Below are positions 15,385-23,569 of a stretch of 64,000 nt of DNA, in pieces. The stretch is taken from NCBI RefSeq assembly GCF_029076695.1, contig NZ_JARFIK010000001.1:1302001-1366000 (forward strand). The letters run 5' to 3'. Positions within the stretch are counted from its first letter, which is position 1; every line of letters starts with the position of its first letter. The notes beneath the pieces were generated by a model. The model was given only the letters and a program-made list of their open reading frames with translations, was not told where the DNA came from and did no database searches. Made by a program: the position numbers and the translations under genes. This DNA is from Adlercreutzia equolifaciens (GTDB lineage Bacteria; Actinomycetota; Coriobacteriia; Coriobacteriales; Eggerthellaceae).

Positions 15385-17058
15385 ATGGCTCAGTCAACTT
15401 CTGATAACGCAGCCGCTATCGAGGCGGCCATTGCTTCCAATGATGAGCGTGCCTTCGAGCAGTCCGTTGCCGGCATGTCGCCCTTCGAGGTGAAGAACCT
15501 TCTCGTGGCCTATGCCAAGGAGGGCGATAAGCAATCGACCCGCACCTTGCTCAACGCCGGCCGTGGCAATCCCAATTGGATTGCCACCCGTCCGCGTGAG
15601 GCGTTCTTCCTGTTGGGGTCCTTTGCCCTTGAGGAGGCGCGTCGATCCATGAACTTGCCTTTGGGCGTGGCCGGCCTGCCCCAACAGCAGGGTTGCGCCC
15701 AGCGCTTTGTGGCGTTTCTGAAGGCGCACGACGGCGAGCCGGGCGCGGAGTTCCTCCAACAAGGCTATGACTACTTGGTGGGGGAGGGGTTCGATGCCGA
15801 TTCCCTGGTGCAGGAGTGGTCCCAGGGCATCGCGGGCTGCGAGTATCCTATGCCCGACCGCATTCTGGCTCACACTGAGGCCATCGTGAACCGTTATCTG
15901 GTGGGCGCGGTATGCGATGGCCGGGCACCCTCCCAGCCGGTGGACTTGTTCGCCACCGAAGGCGGCACGGCGGCCATGTGCTACCTGTTCTACAGCCTGA
16001 AGTGCAATTTCCTGGTCAATCCCGGCGACCGCATGGCGCTTATGACGCCTATCTTCACGCCGTATTTGGAGATTCCCCATCTCAACGACTACGATTTGGA
16101 CGTGGTGAACATCAACGCCTCCACTCGCACTGACGATGGCTTGCACGCTTGGCAGTACCCTGATGAGGAGCTGGAGAAGCTGGCCGACCCCTCCATCAAG
16201 CTGCTGTGTCTGGTGAACCCCTCGAACCCGCCGTCCTACGCCATGGATGAGCATTCGCGCCAGAAGCTGGTCGACATAGTTACGAAGCGCAATCCGAATC
16301 TGCTCATCATCACCGACGACGTGTACGGCACCTTCGTGCCCCACTATCGGTCGGTGTTCGCCGACCTGCCGCGCAATACGGCATGCGTCTATTCCTTCTC
16401 GAAGTACTTCGGGGCCACCGGCTGGCGCCTGGCCACCATTGCCATGGCCCACGATAACCTGTTCGATGAGCTTATTGACCAGCTGCCCGAGGATAAGAAG
16501 CAGATCCTGGTAGGACGCTACCAGTCGCTTACCGACGACATTGCGAAGGTTCGCTTCATCGACCGCATGGTGGCCGACTCGCGTCTGGTGGCCCTTAACG
16601 GCACGGCGGGGCTGGGCACACCGCAGCAGGTGCAGATGTCGCTGTTCGCCCTGCAGGAGCTCATGGATAAAGACGGCTTGTACCGCACGCAAATGCAGCA
16701 GCTGGTCAGCGATCGCCTGCTGTGCCTGTGGAAGAGCCTCGGCTTCAACTTGGAGCCCGACCCTCTGCGCGCCGGCTACTACTCGGTGATCGATTTGGGC
16801 TTGTGGGCAACGCGCCTGTACGGCGAAGACTTTGCTGCATGGCTCAAGAAGAACTACAACTCGCTCGATATCGTGGTGCGTCTGGCTCACGACACGGGCA
16901 TTGTGGTGATGGACGGCGGCGGCTTCGACGCTCCCGATTGGTCGGTGCGCGTGTCGCTGGCCAATTTGGACATCGACGCCTATGAGCAGATTGGCACCCA
17001 TATTACTGCCATGCTGGCTGACTACGCCGCCGTGTGGAAGGAAGAGCAGGGAAAATAG
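15385..17058 (+). CDS. asdA: Aspartate 4-decarboxylase (bifunctional with aspartate aminotransferase)
   Basis: 557-aa PLP enzyme converting L-aspartate to L-alanine plus CO2, with aminotransferase side activity. The PLP-binding lysine is visible in SFSKYFGATGWRL (Lys340), and the substrate and cofactor residues in NPSNPPSYAM and DDVYGTFVPHYRS fit AsdA, which is longer than ordinary class-I aminotransferases. The ATG at 15385 is preceded by AAAGGGGAG; the upstream frame extension is rejected. It is monocistronic here. In other bacteria the reaction is coupled to aspartate:alanine exchange for proton-motive force, but no AspT exchanger is present in this window. Confidence 0.93.
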   Translation: MAQSTSDNAAAIEAAIASNDERAFEQSVAGMSPFEVKNLLVAYAKEGDKQSTRTLLNAGRGNPNWIATRPREAFFLLGSFALEEARRSMNLPLGVAGLPQQQGCAQRFVAFLKAHDGEPGAEFLQQGYDYLVGEGFDADSLVQEWSQGIAGCEYPMPDRILAHTEAIVNRYLVGAVCDGRAPSQPVDLFATEGGTAAMCYLFYSLKCNFLVNPGDRMALMTPIFTPYLEIPHLNDYDLDVVNINASTRTDDGLHAWQYPDEELEKLADPSIKLLCLVNPSNPPSYAMDEHSRQKLVDIVTKRNPNLLIITDDVYGTFVPHYRSVFADLPRNTACVYSFSKYFGATGWRLATIAMAHDNLFDELIDQLPEDKKQILVGRYQSLTDDIAKVRFIDRMVADSRLVALNGTAGLGTPQQVQMSLFALQELMDKDGLYRTQMQQLVSDRLLCLWKSLGFNLEPDPLRAGYYSVIDLGLWATRLYGEDFAAWLKKNYNSLDIVVRLAHDTGIVVMDGGGFDAPDWSVRVSLANLDIDAYEQIGTHITAMLADYAAVWKEEQGK

Positions 17059-17116
17059 TTGCAGGAAGCTAACAATTTGCTACAATCGCAAAAGTTAGAA
17101 ATACTTAACAATTGCG
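17059..17116 (+). promoter_or_regulatory. Promoter and inverted/direct repeats upstream of the ABC transporter
   Basis: TTGCAG, 16-bp spacer, TACAAT (17059-17086) resembles a sigma-70 promoter. AACAATT(T)GC occurs twice (near 17071 and 17107), and GTTA-N8-TAAC forms a dyad just after the -10, a possible repressor site. Confidence 0.45.
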
Positions 17117-17122
17117 AGAAAC

Positions 17123-17150
17123 GATGGGCGCCCACGTTTCGGCGCCCATC
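17123..17150 (+). other. Leader hairpin of the ABC transporter operon
   Basis: Perfect 10-bp stem GATGGGCGCC / GGCGCCCATC with an 8-nt loop. It lies between the candidate promoter and the ATG at 17168 and has no T-tract, so it is a structured 5' leader rather than a terminator. Confidence 0.6.
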
Positions 17151-17167
17151 GGGCAAAGGGGCCGCTC

Positions 17168-17869
17168 ATGGCGTTTTTGGAAGTGCGGGGCGTTCGCAAG
17201 AGCTATGGCGAAGGTGATGCGCGCACCGAGGTGCTCAAGGGATTGACCACTCATTTGGATGCCGGCGCCTTCGCCGTGCTGCTTGGTCCGTCCGGGTCGG
17301 GCAAATCGACCTTCCTGAACCTGATAGGCGGCCTAGAGCGCGCCGACGGGGGATCCGTTGTCGTAGATGGGGATGACATTACTGCGCTCTCTTCGCGGGA
17401 GGTGGGGGAGTACCGACGGCGCCAGCTTGGCTTCGTGTTTCAGTTCTACAACCTGGTGCCTGATCTTACCGTGCGCGAGAACATCGAGGTATGCGCTCAT
17501 CTGAGCAAAAGCCCGCTTCCTTTGGACGACTTGCTGCGGTCTTTGGGCTTGTGGGACCAGCGGCGCAAGTTTCCCCGTCAGATTTCCGGGGGGCAGCAGC
17601 AGCGCTGCGCCATTGGTCGCGCCTTGGTAAAAAACCCGCGTTTGCTGTTGTGCGACGAGCCTACGGGAGCGCTCGACTATCAGACGTCGTTGGAAATCCT
17701 CGATCTTATGGAGCGTGTCAACCGCGATTTCGGAACGACAATCATTGTCGTCACGCACAATGATGCCATTGCTCGTATGGCAACGCGCGTACTGCGCCTC
17801 CACGATGGCTTGCTGGTGGAAGATGCGGTCAACGAGGCGCCCCAAGCTGCTGTTACCTTGGAGTGGTAG
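17168..17869 (+). CDS. ABC transporter ATP-binding protein (MacB/LolD type)
   Basis: 233-aa ATPase. Walker A is GPSGSGKST (residues ~39-47), the Q-loop is [13 protein letters not shown], the signature is [16 protein letters not shown] and Walker B is [12 protein letters not shown], followed by the H-loop VVTHN. The sequence type matches LolD/MacB/FtsE-like ATPases that energise FtsX-type permeases. It ends 2 bases before the downstream permease gene, its evident partner. Likely function: efflux or envelope-associated mechanotransmission; substrate unknown. Confidence 0.93.
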   Translation: MAFLEVRGVRKSYGEGDARTEVLKGLTTHLDAGAFAVLLGPSGSGKSTFLNLIGGLERADGGSVVVDGDDITALSSREVGEYRRRQLGFVFQFYNLVPDLTVRENIEVCAHLSKSPLPLDDLLRSLGLWDQRRKFPRQISGGQQQRCAIGRALVKNPRLLLCDEPTGALDYQTSLEILDLMERVNRDFGTTIIVVTHNDAIARMATRVLRLHDGLLVEDAVNEAPQAAVTLEW

Positions 17870-17871
17870 CC

Positions 17872-20331
17872 ATGGCAAGCCCTCTCATTCACCGACTGCC
17901 GCGCGAGCTTGTCCATAATCTGGGTCGCTATGCCGGCATCTTCCTGCTCATCGCCGTTTCAATCGGTTTTGTCTCGGGTTTTCTGGTGGCTGCTTCCTCT
18001 ATTGAGCGCATGATCGGCGCCATGCCCGCTACCTATCATGTGGAAGACGGTCAGTTCACCACGGCATTCGAGGCCAGCAGTGAAGCTCTGGCCGCGGTGG
18101 AGGGGCTGGGGGTCGACGTCGAGGAGAACTTCAGCCACGACGAGGAGTTGCGCTGGACGCCGCCCGAGGGCGCCGGGCCCCATGCCGTCGACGCGGGCAC
18201 GGTGCGCGTTTTCAAGAACCGCAGCACGTTCAACCAGGCTGTTTACGCGGAGGGAGCGGCTCCGGCCCGTGTTGATGAGATTGCCCTTGATCGCGTCTTC
18301 TGCGCCCATGCCGGACTTTCCGTGGGGGATACGGTAGAAGTGGCCGGGACTGCCTTTACTCTGAGCGGCATCTGCACGTTGGCCGACTATTCGGCGCTCT
18401 TTGAAAGCAACGGGGATTTCGTCTTCAACGCGCTCACTTTCTCCATTGCCCAGGTAACGCCGGAGGCTTTTGAGGCGCTTTCCGGAGCGCCCACCTACAC
18501 CTATGCCTATTTTGACGATCGGGAGATGACCGATGCCGAGGCGGCCGACCTTTTAGAGGACATCGCGCAGACCCTGGCCGATCATGATACGGCGGTGCTC
18601 TCGCTTACGACGGCCGAGGCCAACAACGCTATCTCCTATGCTGGCGATGACGTGCAGGGCGACCAGCTTATGTGGAAGGTCATGCTGTTTCTGCTCATGG
18701 CCATTATGGCCTTCGTGTTCGTAGTGCTTACCGGCGCCAACATCGAAGCGGAAAGCGCCATTATCGGCACGCTGCTTGCCTCGGGCTATCGCAAGCGCGA
18801 ACTCGTGCTCCATTACCTGGCGCTCCCTGCCCTTGTGGGTGTGGCCGCGGCGGTTGCGGGGAATGCAGCGGGCTATGGCTGGCTGTCGGCGCCGATGCGC
18901 GATCTGTACTATAACTCCTACAGCCTGCCTCCCTATGAGCCGGTCTTCAATCCCGAGGTCTTTCTCCTTACCACCGTGGCTCCGGTGGTGCTGCTCGTCG
19001 GCATTACGCTTGTGGGGCTTTTGCGGAAGCTGCGCTGCACGCCCCTTGAGTTCCTGCGCCACGAAACTACGCGCAGGAGTCGTCGCCGTGGGGTGGCGCT
19101 GCCAGAACGGTGGCCCTTTGCCGTGCGCTTCCGTCTGCGGGTGTTTCTCTGCAGCTTTTCTAACTACGTTACGCTGTTCTTGGGTTTGGCCTTTGCCAGC
19201 CTGTTGCTGGTGTTCGGTTTGTGCCTGATGCCCGTGATCGAGCATTATGCCGAGAATCTGCAAAGCGACCTGGTGGCCGAGCACCAATACGTGCTGAAAG
19301 CGCCGGTCGAGATCGATGTGGACGGCGAGGCCCGAGCAGCTCAGGCGGCGGCCGAGACTTTGGCCACCACCGACCCCGCCGAGCTTGAAGCTATGGATCC
19401 GACGGTCTTGGCCGAGCTGATGGCTGACGCCGCCCGGGTCGATGGCGACGCCGAGGTTGTTGCCAATTCCGAGCTGAACAGTGCTGCCGTTATCGATCAG
19501 GCCGAGAAGTTTGCGGCAACGACGCTCGAGACCCCTCGCGCCCTGGGTGACGCAAACGAGGAGGTTACCGTCTACGGTATCGCGGAAGGTTCGCGCTATT
19601 GGAAAAAACTCGACGTGTCGGGTGATCGGATGGTGGCTGGCCGAGGTTTGGTGGAAAAATGCGGCATTGCGCTGGGGGAGCCTAGGATCTTTGAAGATAT
19701 CCTTGACGATGTCGATTACGAGTTGGTAGTGGACGGCGTTTACGGCAGTGCTTCTAATATGAGCTTGTACATGAGCCTGGCCACGTTTAATCGCCTGTTC
19801 GGCCATGACGCCGCGTACTTTAACGGCTACGTGTCCGACGAGGCTCTTGCTCTTGATGATCTGTACGTGGTCAGCGACCTCACGCCCGGCTCCATGGAGA
19901 AGATTGTCGATCAGATGCGCAACTCGATGGGGTCGATGACCTCTCTGCTTACCATTTTGGCGGCTATTGTCTATGTGGTGCTTATCTATCTGCTTACTAA
20001 GACGGTCATCGATCGCAATGCGCGCTCTATCTCCTATCTCAAGGTGTTCGGTTATCGACCCGGCGAGGTTAATCGCCTCTACCTGCGCTCAATTACCACG
20101 ACGGTGGTAGTGTCGGTGATTGCCTGTCTGCCGGTGGTGGTGGCATTCATTGCATTGCTGGTGAAAGTGGTGTTCATGGAATACGCAGGCAACTTTGAAG
20201 TAGTTATTCCTCCGGTGCAGCTTGCGCTGACGGCCGTTGTGGGCATTGTCTGCTATGGCGCGGTGGCCCTCGTGCATATGGCGCGCATCCGCCGCGTGCC
20301 GCTGGCGCTAGCGCTGAAAGTGCAGGAGTAG
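17872..20331 (+). CDS. FtsX/MacB-type ABC transporter permease, two FtsX domains
   Basis: 819-aa membrane protein with a first helix near residues 18-40, a large extracytoplasmic domain (~residues 45-260), three helices (~265-400), a second N-helix (~430-455), another external domain (~460-670) and three C-terminal helices. This is the duplicated FtsX arrangement. The ATG at 17872 is chosen; an in-frame GTG 9 bases earlier overlaps the ATPase stop. Together with the upstream ATPase it forms a complete transporter. The external domains have no recognisable catalytic motif. Confidence 0.9.
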   Translation: MASPLIHRLPRELVHNLGRYAGIFLLIAVSIGFVSGFLVAASSIERMIGAMPATYHVEDGQFTTAFEASSEALAAVEGLGVDVEENFSHDEELRWTPPEGAGPHAVDAGTVRVFKNRSTFNQAVYAEGAAPARVDEIALDRVFCAHAGLSVGDTVEVAGTAFTLSGICTLADYSALFESNGDFVFNALTFSIAQVTPEAFEALSGAPTYTYAYFDDREMTDAEAADLLEDIAQTLADHDTAVLSLTTAEANNAISYAGDDVQGDQLMWKVMLFLLMAIMAFVFVVLTGANIEAESAIIGTLLASGYRKRELVLHYLALPALVGVAAAVAGNAAGYGWLSAPMRDLYYNSYSLPPYEPVFNPEVFLLTTVAPVVLLVGITLVGLLRKLRCTPLEFLRHETTRRSRRRGVALPERWPFAVRFRLRVFLCSFSNYVTLFLGLAFASLLLVFGLCLMPVIEHYAENLQSDLVAEHQYVLKAPVEIDVDGEARAAQAAAETLATTDPAELEAMDPTVLAELMADAARVDGDAEVVANSELNSAAVIDQAEKFAATTLETPRALGDANEEVTVYGIAEGSRYWKKLDVSGDRMVAGRGLVEKCGIALGEPRIFEDILDDVDYELVVDGVYGSASNMSLYMSLATFNRLFGHDAAYFNGYVSDEALALDDLYVVSDLTPGSMEKIVDQMRNSMGSMTSLLTILAAIVYVVLIYLLTKTVIDRNARSISYLKVFGYRPGEVNRLYLRSITTTVVVSVIACLPVVVAFIALLVKVVFMEYAGNFEVVIPPVQLALTAVVGIVCYGAVALVHMARIRRVPLALALKVQE

Positions 20332-20392
20332 AAAAAACTCCCGGGCTCGGCAGCGAAACAAGATAGTGTCTGCCAGGCCCGGGAGTTTTTTT
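20332..20392. terminator. Strong (bidirectional) terminator after the ABC transporter
   Basis: Outer stem AAAAAACTCCCGGGC / GCCCGGGAGTTTTTTT enclosing a second stem (CGGCAG / CTGCC). T-runs are present on both strands, so it can also stop minus-strand transcripts from the 26-aa gene. Confidence 0.92.
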
Positions 20393-20408
20393 CCGTGCAG
20401 GATGGAGC

Positions 20409-20489
20409 TTAGGCGTGCTTGTAGCCGGTGTACACGGCCAGGGCCATGCAGATTGCGCCGGTCCACGCGAAAAAACGATGCCACTTCAT
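20409..20489 (-). CDS. 26-aa small membrane protein
   Basis: Short gene with a near-perfect ribosome site: AAGGAGGAT 5-6 bases before the ATG, then a clean 26-codon frame ending in TAA. The protein begins MKWHRFFAWTGAICM, continues with a hydrophobic helix (ALAVYTGY) and ends KHA, so it is a single-pass peptide with basic ends. It is divergent from the DUF6110-like/P-type ATPase operon and is bounded on its 3' side by the bidirectional terminator. I do not recognise the family; a transporter-associated small protein is one possibility. Confidence 0.65.
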   Translation of the reverse strand: MKWHRFFAWTGAICMALAVYTGYKHA

Positions 20490-20780
20490 GGGGATCCTCC
20501 TTCGATGTCGGTGAAATTCCCCGTTATGCTAGCACGGTGATTTTCGCTGGCCGCGAGGGGAATTTGCTATCGTGAACAAGTTGTTATCCTCTTATAGTTT
20601 ACCCTATAGCACTTTGTTGTTGCCAGGGAAAGTAAACATAAGTTAACATAAGCCCTGCTCGATGCGCTCAATTTAACGTAATGCCAACAAGGCAAAAATA
20701 AGGTCAGGCATTATTCTCGATTATTGCCTATGATGCAAACGTTAGAGCGTAATCCATTCATCGTTTTTAGGAGGTTCATT
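20490..20780. promoter_or_regulatory. Divergent AT-rich regulatory region of the metal ATPase locus
   Basis: About 290 bases markedly richer in A/T than the flanks. It holds a tandem decamer (TAAACATAAG, TTAACATAAG near 20635), a GTTTAC / GTAAAC pair around it, and AGGCA-N14-TGCCT (20706-20729). These suggest promoters and an operator controlling the small peptide and the ATPase genes. Confidence 0.4.
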
Positions 20781-21095
20781 ATGCATCCTGGTCTTCTTGT
20801 TTTGGGCGGTTTCCTGCTGGGTACTGCCGGTGTCAAGGCGGCATGCAGCCGTCCGGCCCATCGCGCCTATGTGCGTACCACGGTCTGGGGCCTGCAGGCC
20901 AAGGACTATGTGGAGCGCGTTGTTGACGAGGCCAAGGCTCAGTGCGACGACATTATGGCCGAGGCGCAGTACGTCAAGACCGTCGAGGACGCCGAGCGCG
21001 ACGCCGACGAGGTTATCATCGGCCAGACGGTAGTCGAGGACGAAGACGGCGACGTGACCGTGGCCGAGGAAACCGTCGTGGAGGAGAAGGAATAA
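20781..21095 (+). CDS. DUF6110-like membrane-anchored protein upstream of a P-type ATPase
   Basis: 104-aa protein with one N-terminal hydrophobic helix (HPGLLVLGGFLLGTAGVKA), then a soluble acidic tail. The GVKAACSRPAHRAYVRTTVWGLQAKDYVE pattern resembles small proteins (DUF6110) that recur next to heavy-metal P-type ATPases. TAGGAGG lies 7-8 bases before the ATG at 20781, so the longer frame is rejected. It precedes the ATPase gene by 40 bases. Its role is unknown; a metallochaperone or regulatory subunit for the pump is a reasonable guess. Confidence 0.75.
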   Translation: MHPGLLVLGGFLLGTAGVKAACSRPAHRAYVRTTVWGLQAKDYVERVVDEAKAQCDDIMAEAQYVKTVEDAERDADEVIIGQTVVEDEDGDVTVAEETVVEEKE

Positions 21096-21135
21096 GGCCC
21101 GCGCCTTTCCTTCTTGCTGAAACGAAGCGATTTCC

Positions 21136-23313
21136 ATGCGCTGCGTAATCAAACATTCCCTGCCGGGCCGTCTACGCTTTCAGCTTGACGAAATCCTGAA
21201 CGAGCACGACGCCATTGCCCTGGAAGAGGTCTTCCTCGAGATGCCCATGGTGACGAAGGCGACGGCGTATCCCAAGGCGGCCAGCTTTGCCGTGGAGTTC
21301 GATCCTACGGTTGAGGCGCGAGACACCGTAATCGAGCGCATGGCTGCCCTGACCGACGAGGAGCTTGCCGCGTGGCAGCCCTCCGACCCCTTCACGTTGG
21401 CGCCGCGCGCCCGCAACCTGTACGCGGCTATTGCCAACGCCACGGCTTGGTTCCTCATCCGCATTCTCATGCCGAACCCCTTCAAGACCATCTGGTGGCT
21501 CTGGCGCGCCATTCCCTTCTGGAAGGCCGGCTTGGCGTCGCTTCGGCAAGGGCGCCTCGATGTGCCGGTGCTGGACGCCTCGGCCATTGCCCTCGGATTC
21601 ACCCAAGGTGCTAACAACGCCGGCGAAACTATGTATTTGCTGCACGTCGGCGAGATTATGGAGGACTTCACCCAAAAGCGCACCGAGTCGAGTCTGGCCC
21701 AGTCGCTGCTGGAGATTCCCACCACGGCCTGGGTGTGCCGCGACGGCGAAGAGGTGGAAGTGGACCTGTCCGAGCTGCACGAGGGCGACAAGGTCATCGT
21801 GCGCATCGGCGGCGCCATTCCCGTGGACGGCACCGTGACGGCCGGCGAGGCCATGGTCAACCAGTCGTCGCTGACCGGCGAGCCGTTGCCGGTGGTGCGC
21901 CAGGCGGGCGACACCGTATATGCGGGCACCGCCGTGGAAGAGGGCGAGATCTGCGTGACCGTGACGGGCGATCCGGGCCAAAGCAAGATCCAGTCCATCT
22001 TGACCATGATGGAGGACACCGAGGCGGCCAAGTCCGCCGAGCAGAAGCGTGTCGAGAACATCGCCGACAAGCTGGTGCCTTGGAACTTCGCCCTGGCTGC
22101 CGTGGTGGCGCTTACCACCCGTTCGCTCATGAAGACGGCGGCCTGCCTCATGGTGGACTACTCCTGCGCTTTGAAGATGTCCGGCGCCATTGCCGTTATG
22201 GCCGCTCAGCGCGAGGGCGCCAAGCACGGCTTCATGGTGAAGGGCTCGCGCTACTTCCAGGCCATCGAAGAGGCCGACACCATTGTGTTCGATAAGACCG
22301 GCACCTTAACCGATGCTGCCCCCGAGGTGTACCACGTGGAGCCCTATAACGGCTACACGCGCGATGAGGCGCTGCGCCTGGCCGCCTGCCTGGAGGAACA
22401 CTTCCCCCATCCCGTGGCCCGCGCGGTGGTGAACAAGGCCCTGGAAGAAGGTCTTGAGCATCGCGAATTGCATTCGGCGGTGGAATACGTGGTGGCCCAC
22501 GGTATTGCCAGCTCGCTCAACGGCAAGCGCGTGGTCATCGGCAGCCAGCACTTCGTCCTCGAGGACGAGGGCGTGCCCGTCTCGCCCGAGCAGCTGGAGC
22601 ACATCCACAGCTTGGCCCTGGGTACGTCGCCCTTGTTCCTGGCCGTAGATAACGAGCTGCGCGGTGTGCTGTACATCGACGATCCCTTGAAGGCCGACGC
22701 TGCTCAGGTTATTCAGGCCCTGCGCGACGAGGGCTTCAAGCGCATCATTATGCTGACCGGCGACGCCGATCGCACGGCTCGTCGCGTGGCCGCCGAGGCT
22801 GGCATCGACGATTATCGCGCCGACCTTTTGCCGGAAGACAAGTACGAGCTCATTCGCAAGCTCCAGGACGAGGGCTGCAACGTGTGCATGGTGGGCGATG
22901 GCGTGAACGACTCGCCGGCCCTGGCCGCCGCGAACGTGTCCATTGCCATGAGCGCCGGCTCGGCGGTGGCCCGTGAGGCGGCCGACATTGCGCTGACCTC
23001 GAACGATCTTGAGGGCATTGTGCGCCTGCGTCGTCTGTCCCGCGTGCTGTCCCACCGCATGAAGCGGGGCTACCGCTTCACCATCGGCTACAACAGCATC
23101 TTGCTGGCCCTGGGCATTGCCGGCATCATCACGCCCCAGCAGTCCGCCTTCTTCCACAACGGCGGCACCATCGGCCTGTCGGCCGTGAATGCCCGCGCCT
23201 ATCTGCCCGACGCGCCATTGCTGCCGGTAGGCGAGGGTGAGAGCCGTGCTCAAGAAGAGGCTCATGATCGCGAGATCGAAGCCGTGCTTGAAGGCGAGGA
23301 GCCTGCCATCTAG
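21136..23313 (+). CDS. P1B-type heavy-metal-translocating ATPase with an SCA motif in place of CPX
   Basis: 725-aa membrane ion pump. The N-terminal ~75 residues resemble a degenerate HMA domain without the CXXC pair. The actuator domain has LTGEPLPVV, the phosphorylation motif is FDKTGTLTD (Asp386), HFPHPVARAVV gives the P1B-specific HP dipeptide, and MVGDGVNDSPALAAA is the hinge. The intramembrane site expected to be CPC/CPH reads DYSCALKMSG (Ser343-Cys344-Ala345), which changes the predicted metal preference. It is in an operon with the DUF6110-like protein. Manganese, zinc or another transition metal are candidates. Confidence 0.9.
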   Translation: MRCVIKHSLPGRLRFQLDEILNEHDAIALEEVFLEMPMVTKATAYPKAASFAVEFDPTVEARDTVIERMAALTDEELAAWQPSDPFTLAPRARNLYAAIANATAWFLIRILMPNPFKTIWWLWRAIPFWKAGLASLRQGRLDVPVLDASAIALGFTQGANNAGETMYLLHVGEIMEDFTQKRTESSLAQSLLEIPTTAWVCRDGEEVEVDLSELHEGDKVIVRIGGAIPVDGTVTAGEAMVNQSSLTGEPLPVVRQAGDTVYAGTAVEEGEICVTVTGDPGQSKIQSILTMMEDTEAAKSAEQKRVENIADKLVPWNFALAAVVALTTRSLMKTAACLMVDYSCALKMSGAIAVMAAQREGAKHGFMVKGSRYFQAIEEADTIVFDKTGTLTDAAPEVYHVEPYNGYTRDEALRLAACLEEHFPHPVARAVVNKALEEGLEHRELHSAVEYVVAHGIASSLNGKRVVIGSQHFVLEDEGVPVSPEQLEHIHSLALGTSPLFLAVDNELRGVLYIDDPLKADAAQVIQALRDEGFKRIIMLTGDADRTARRVAAEAGIDDYRADLLPEDKYELIRKLQDEGCNVCMVGDGVNDSPALAAANVSIAMSAGSAVAREAADIALTSNDLEGIVRLRRLSRVLSHRMKRGYRFTIGYNSILLALGIAGIITPQQSAFFHNGGTIGLSAVNARAYLPDAPLLPVGEGESRAQEEAHDREIEAVLEGEEPAI

Positions 23314-23354
23314 GAACCCCTCTTCACTTCGGACCTTAGGCATTCAGCAACTTT

Positions 23355-23396
23355 GAACGCCGCCTGCGAGATGCGTCGCGGGCGGCGTTTTGCTGT
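23355..23396 (+). terminator. Terminator after the P-type ATPase
   Basis: Stem AACGCCGCC / GGCGGCGTT with a 16-nt loop, followed by TTGCTGTTT. Confidence 0.8.
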
Positions 23397-23569
23397 TTAC
23401 GGAAGGCGAAGAGGGGGACGGACTTGCTGTTCGAGGGCGCAAGACGTACACTAAGCCCAGGTCGATGCTGTAGCGGGGGCAATCGACTGCGCCGAGTGCG
23501 CGCCCGCACCGAGGAGGATAACGGGCGGGGTGGCCATACTGCTGAGGAGACGATCAGGAGTGTGATGTC

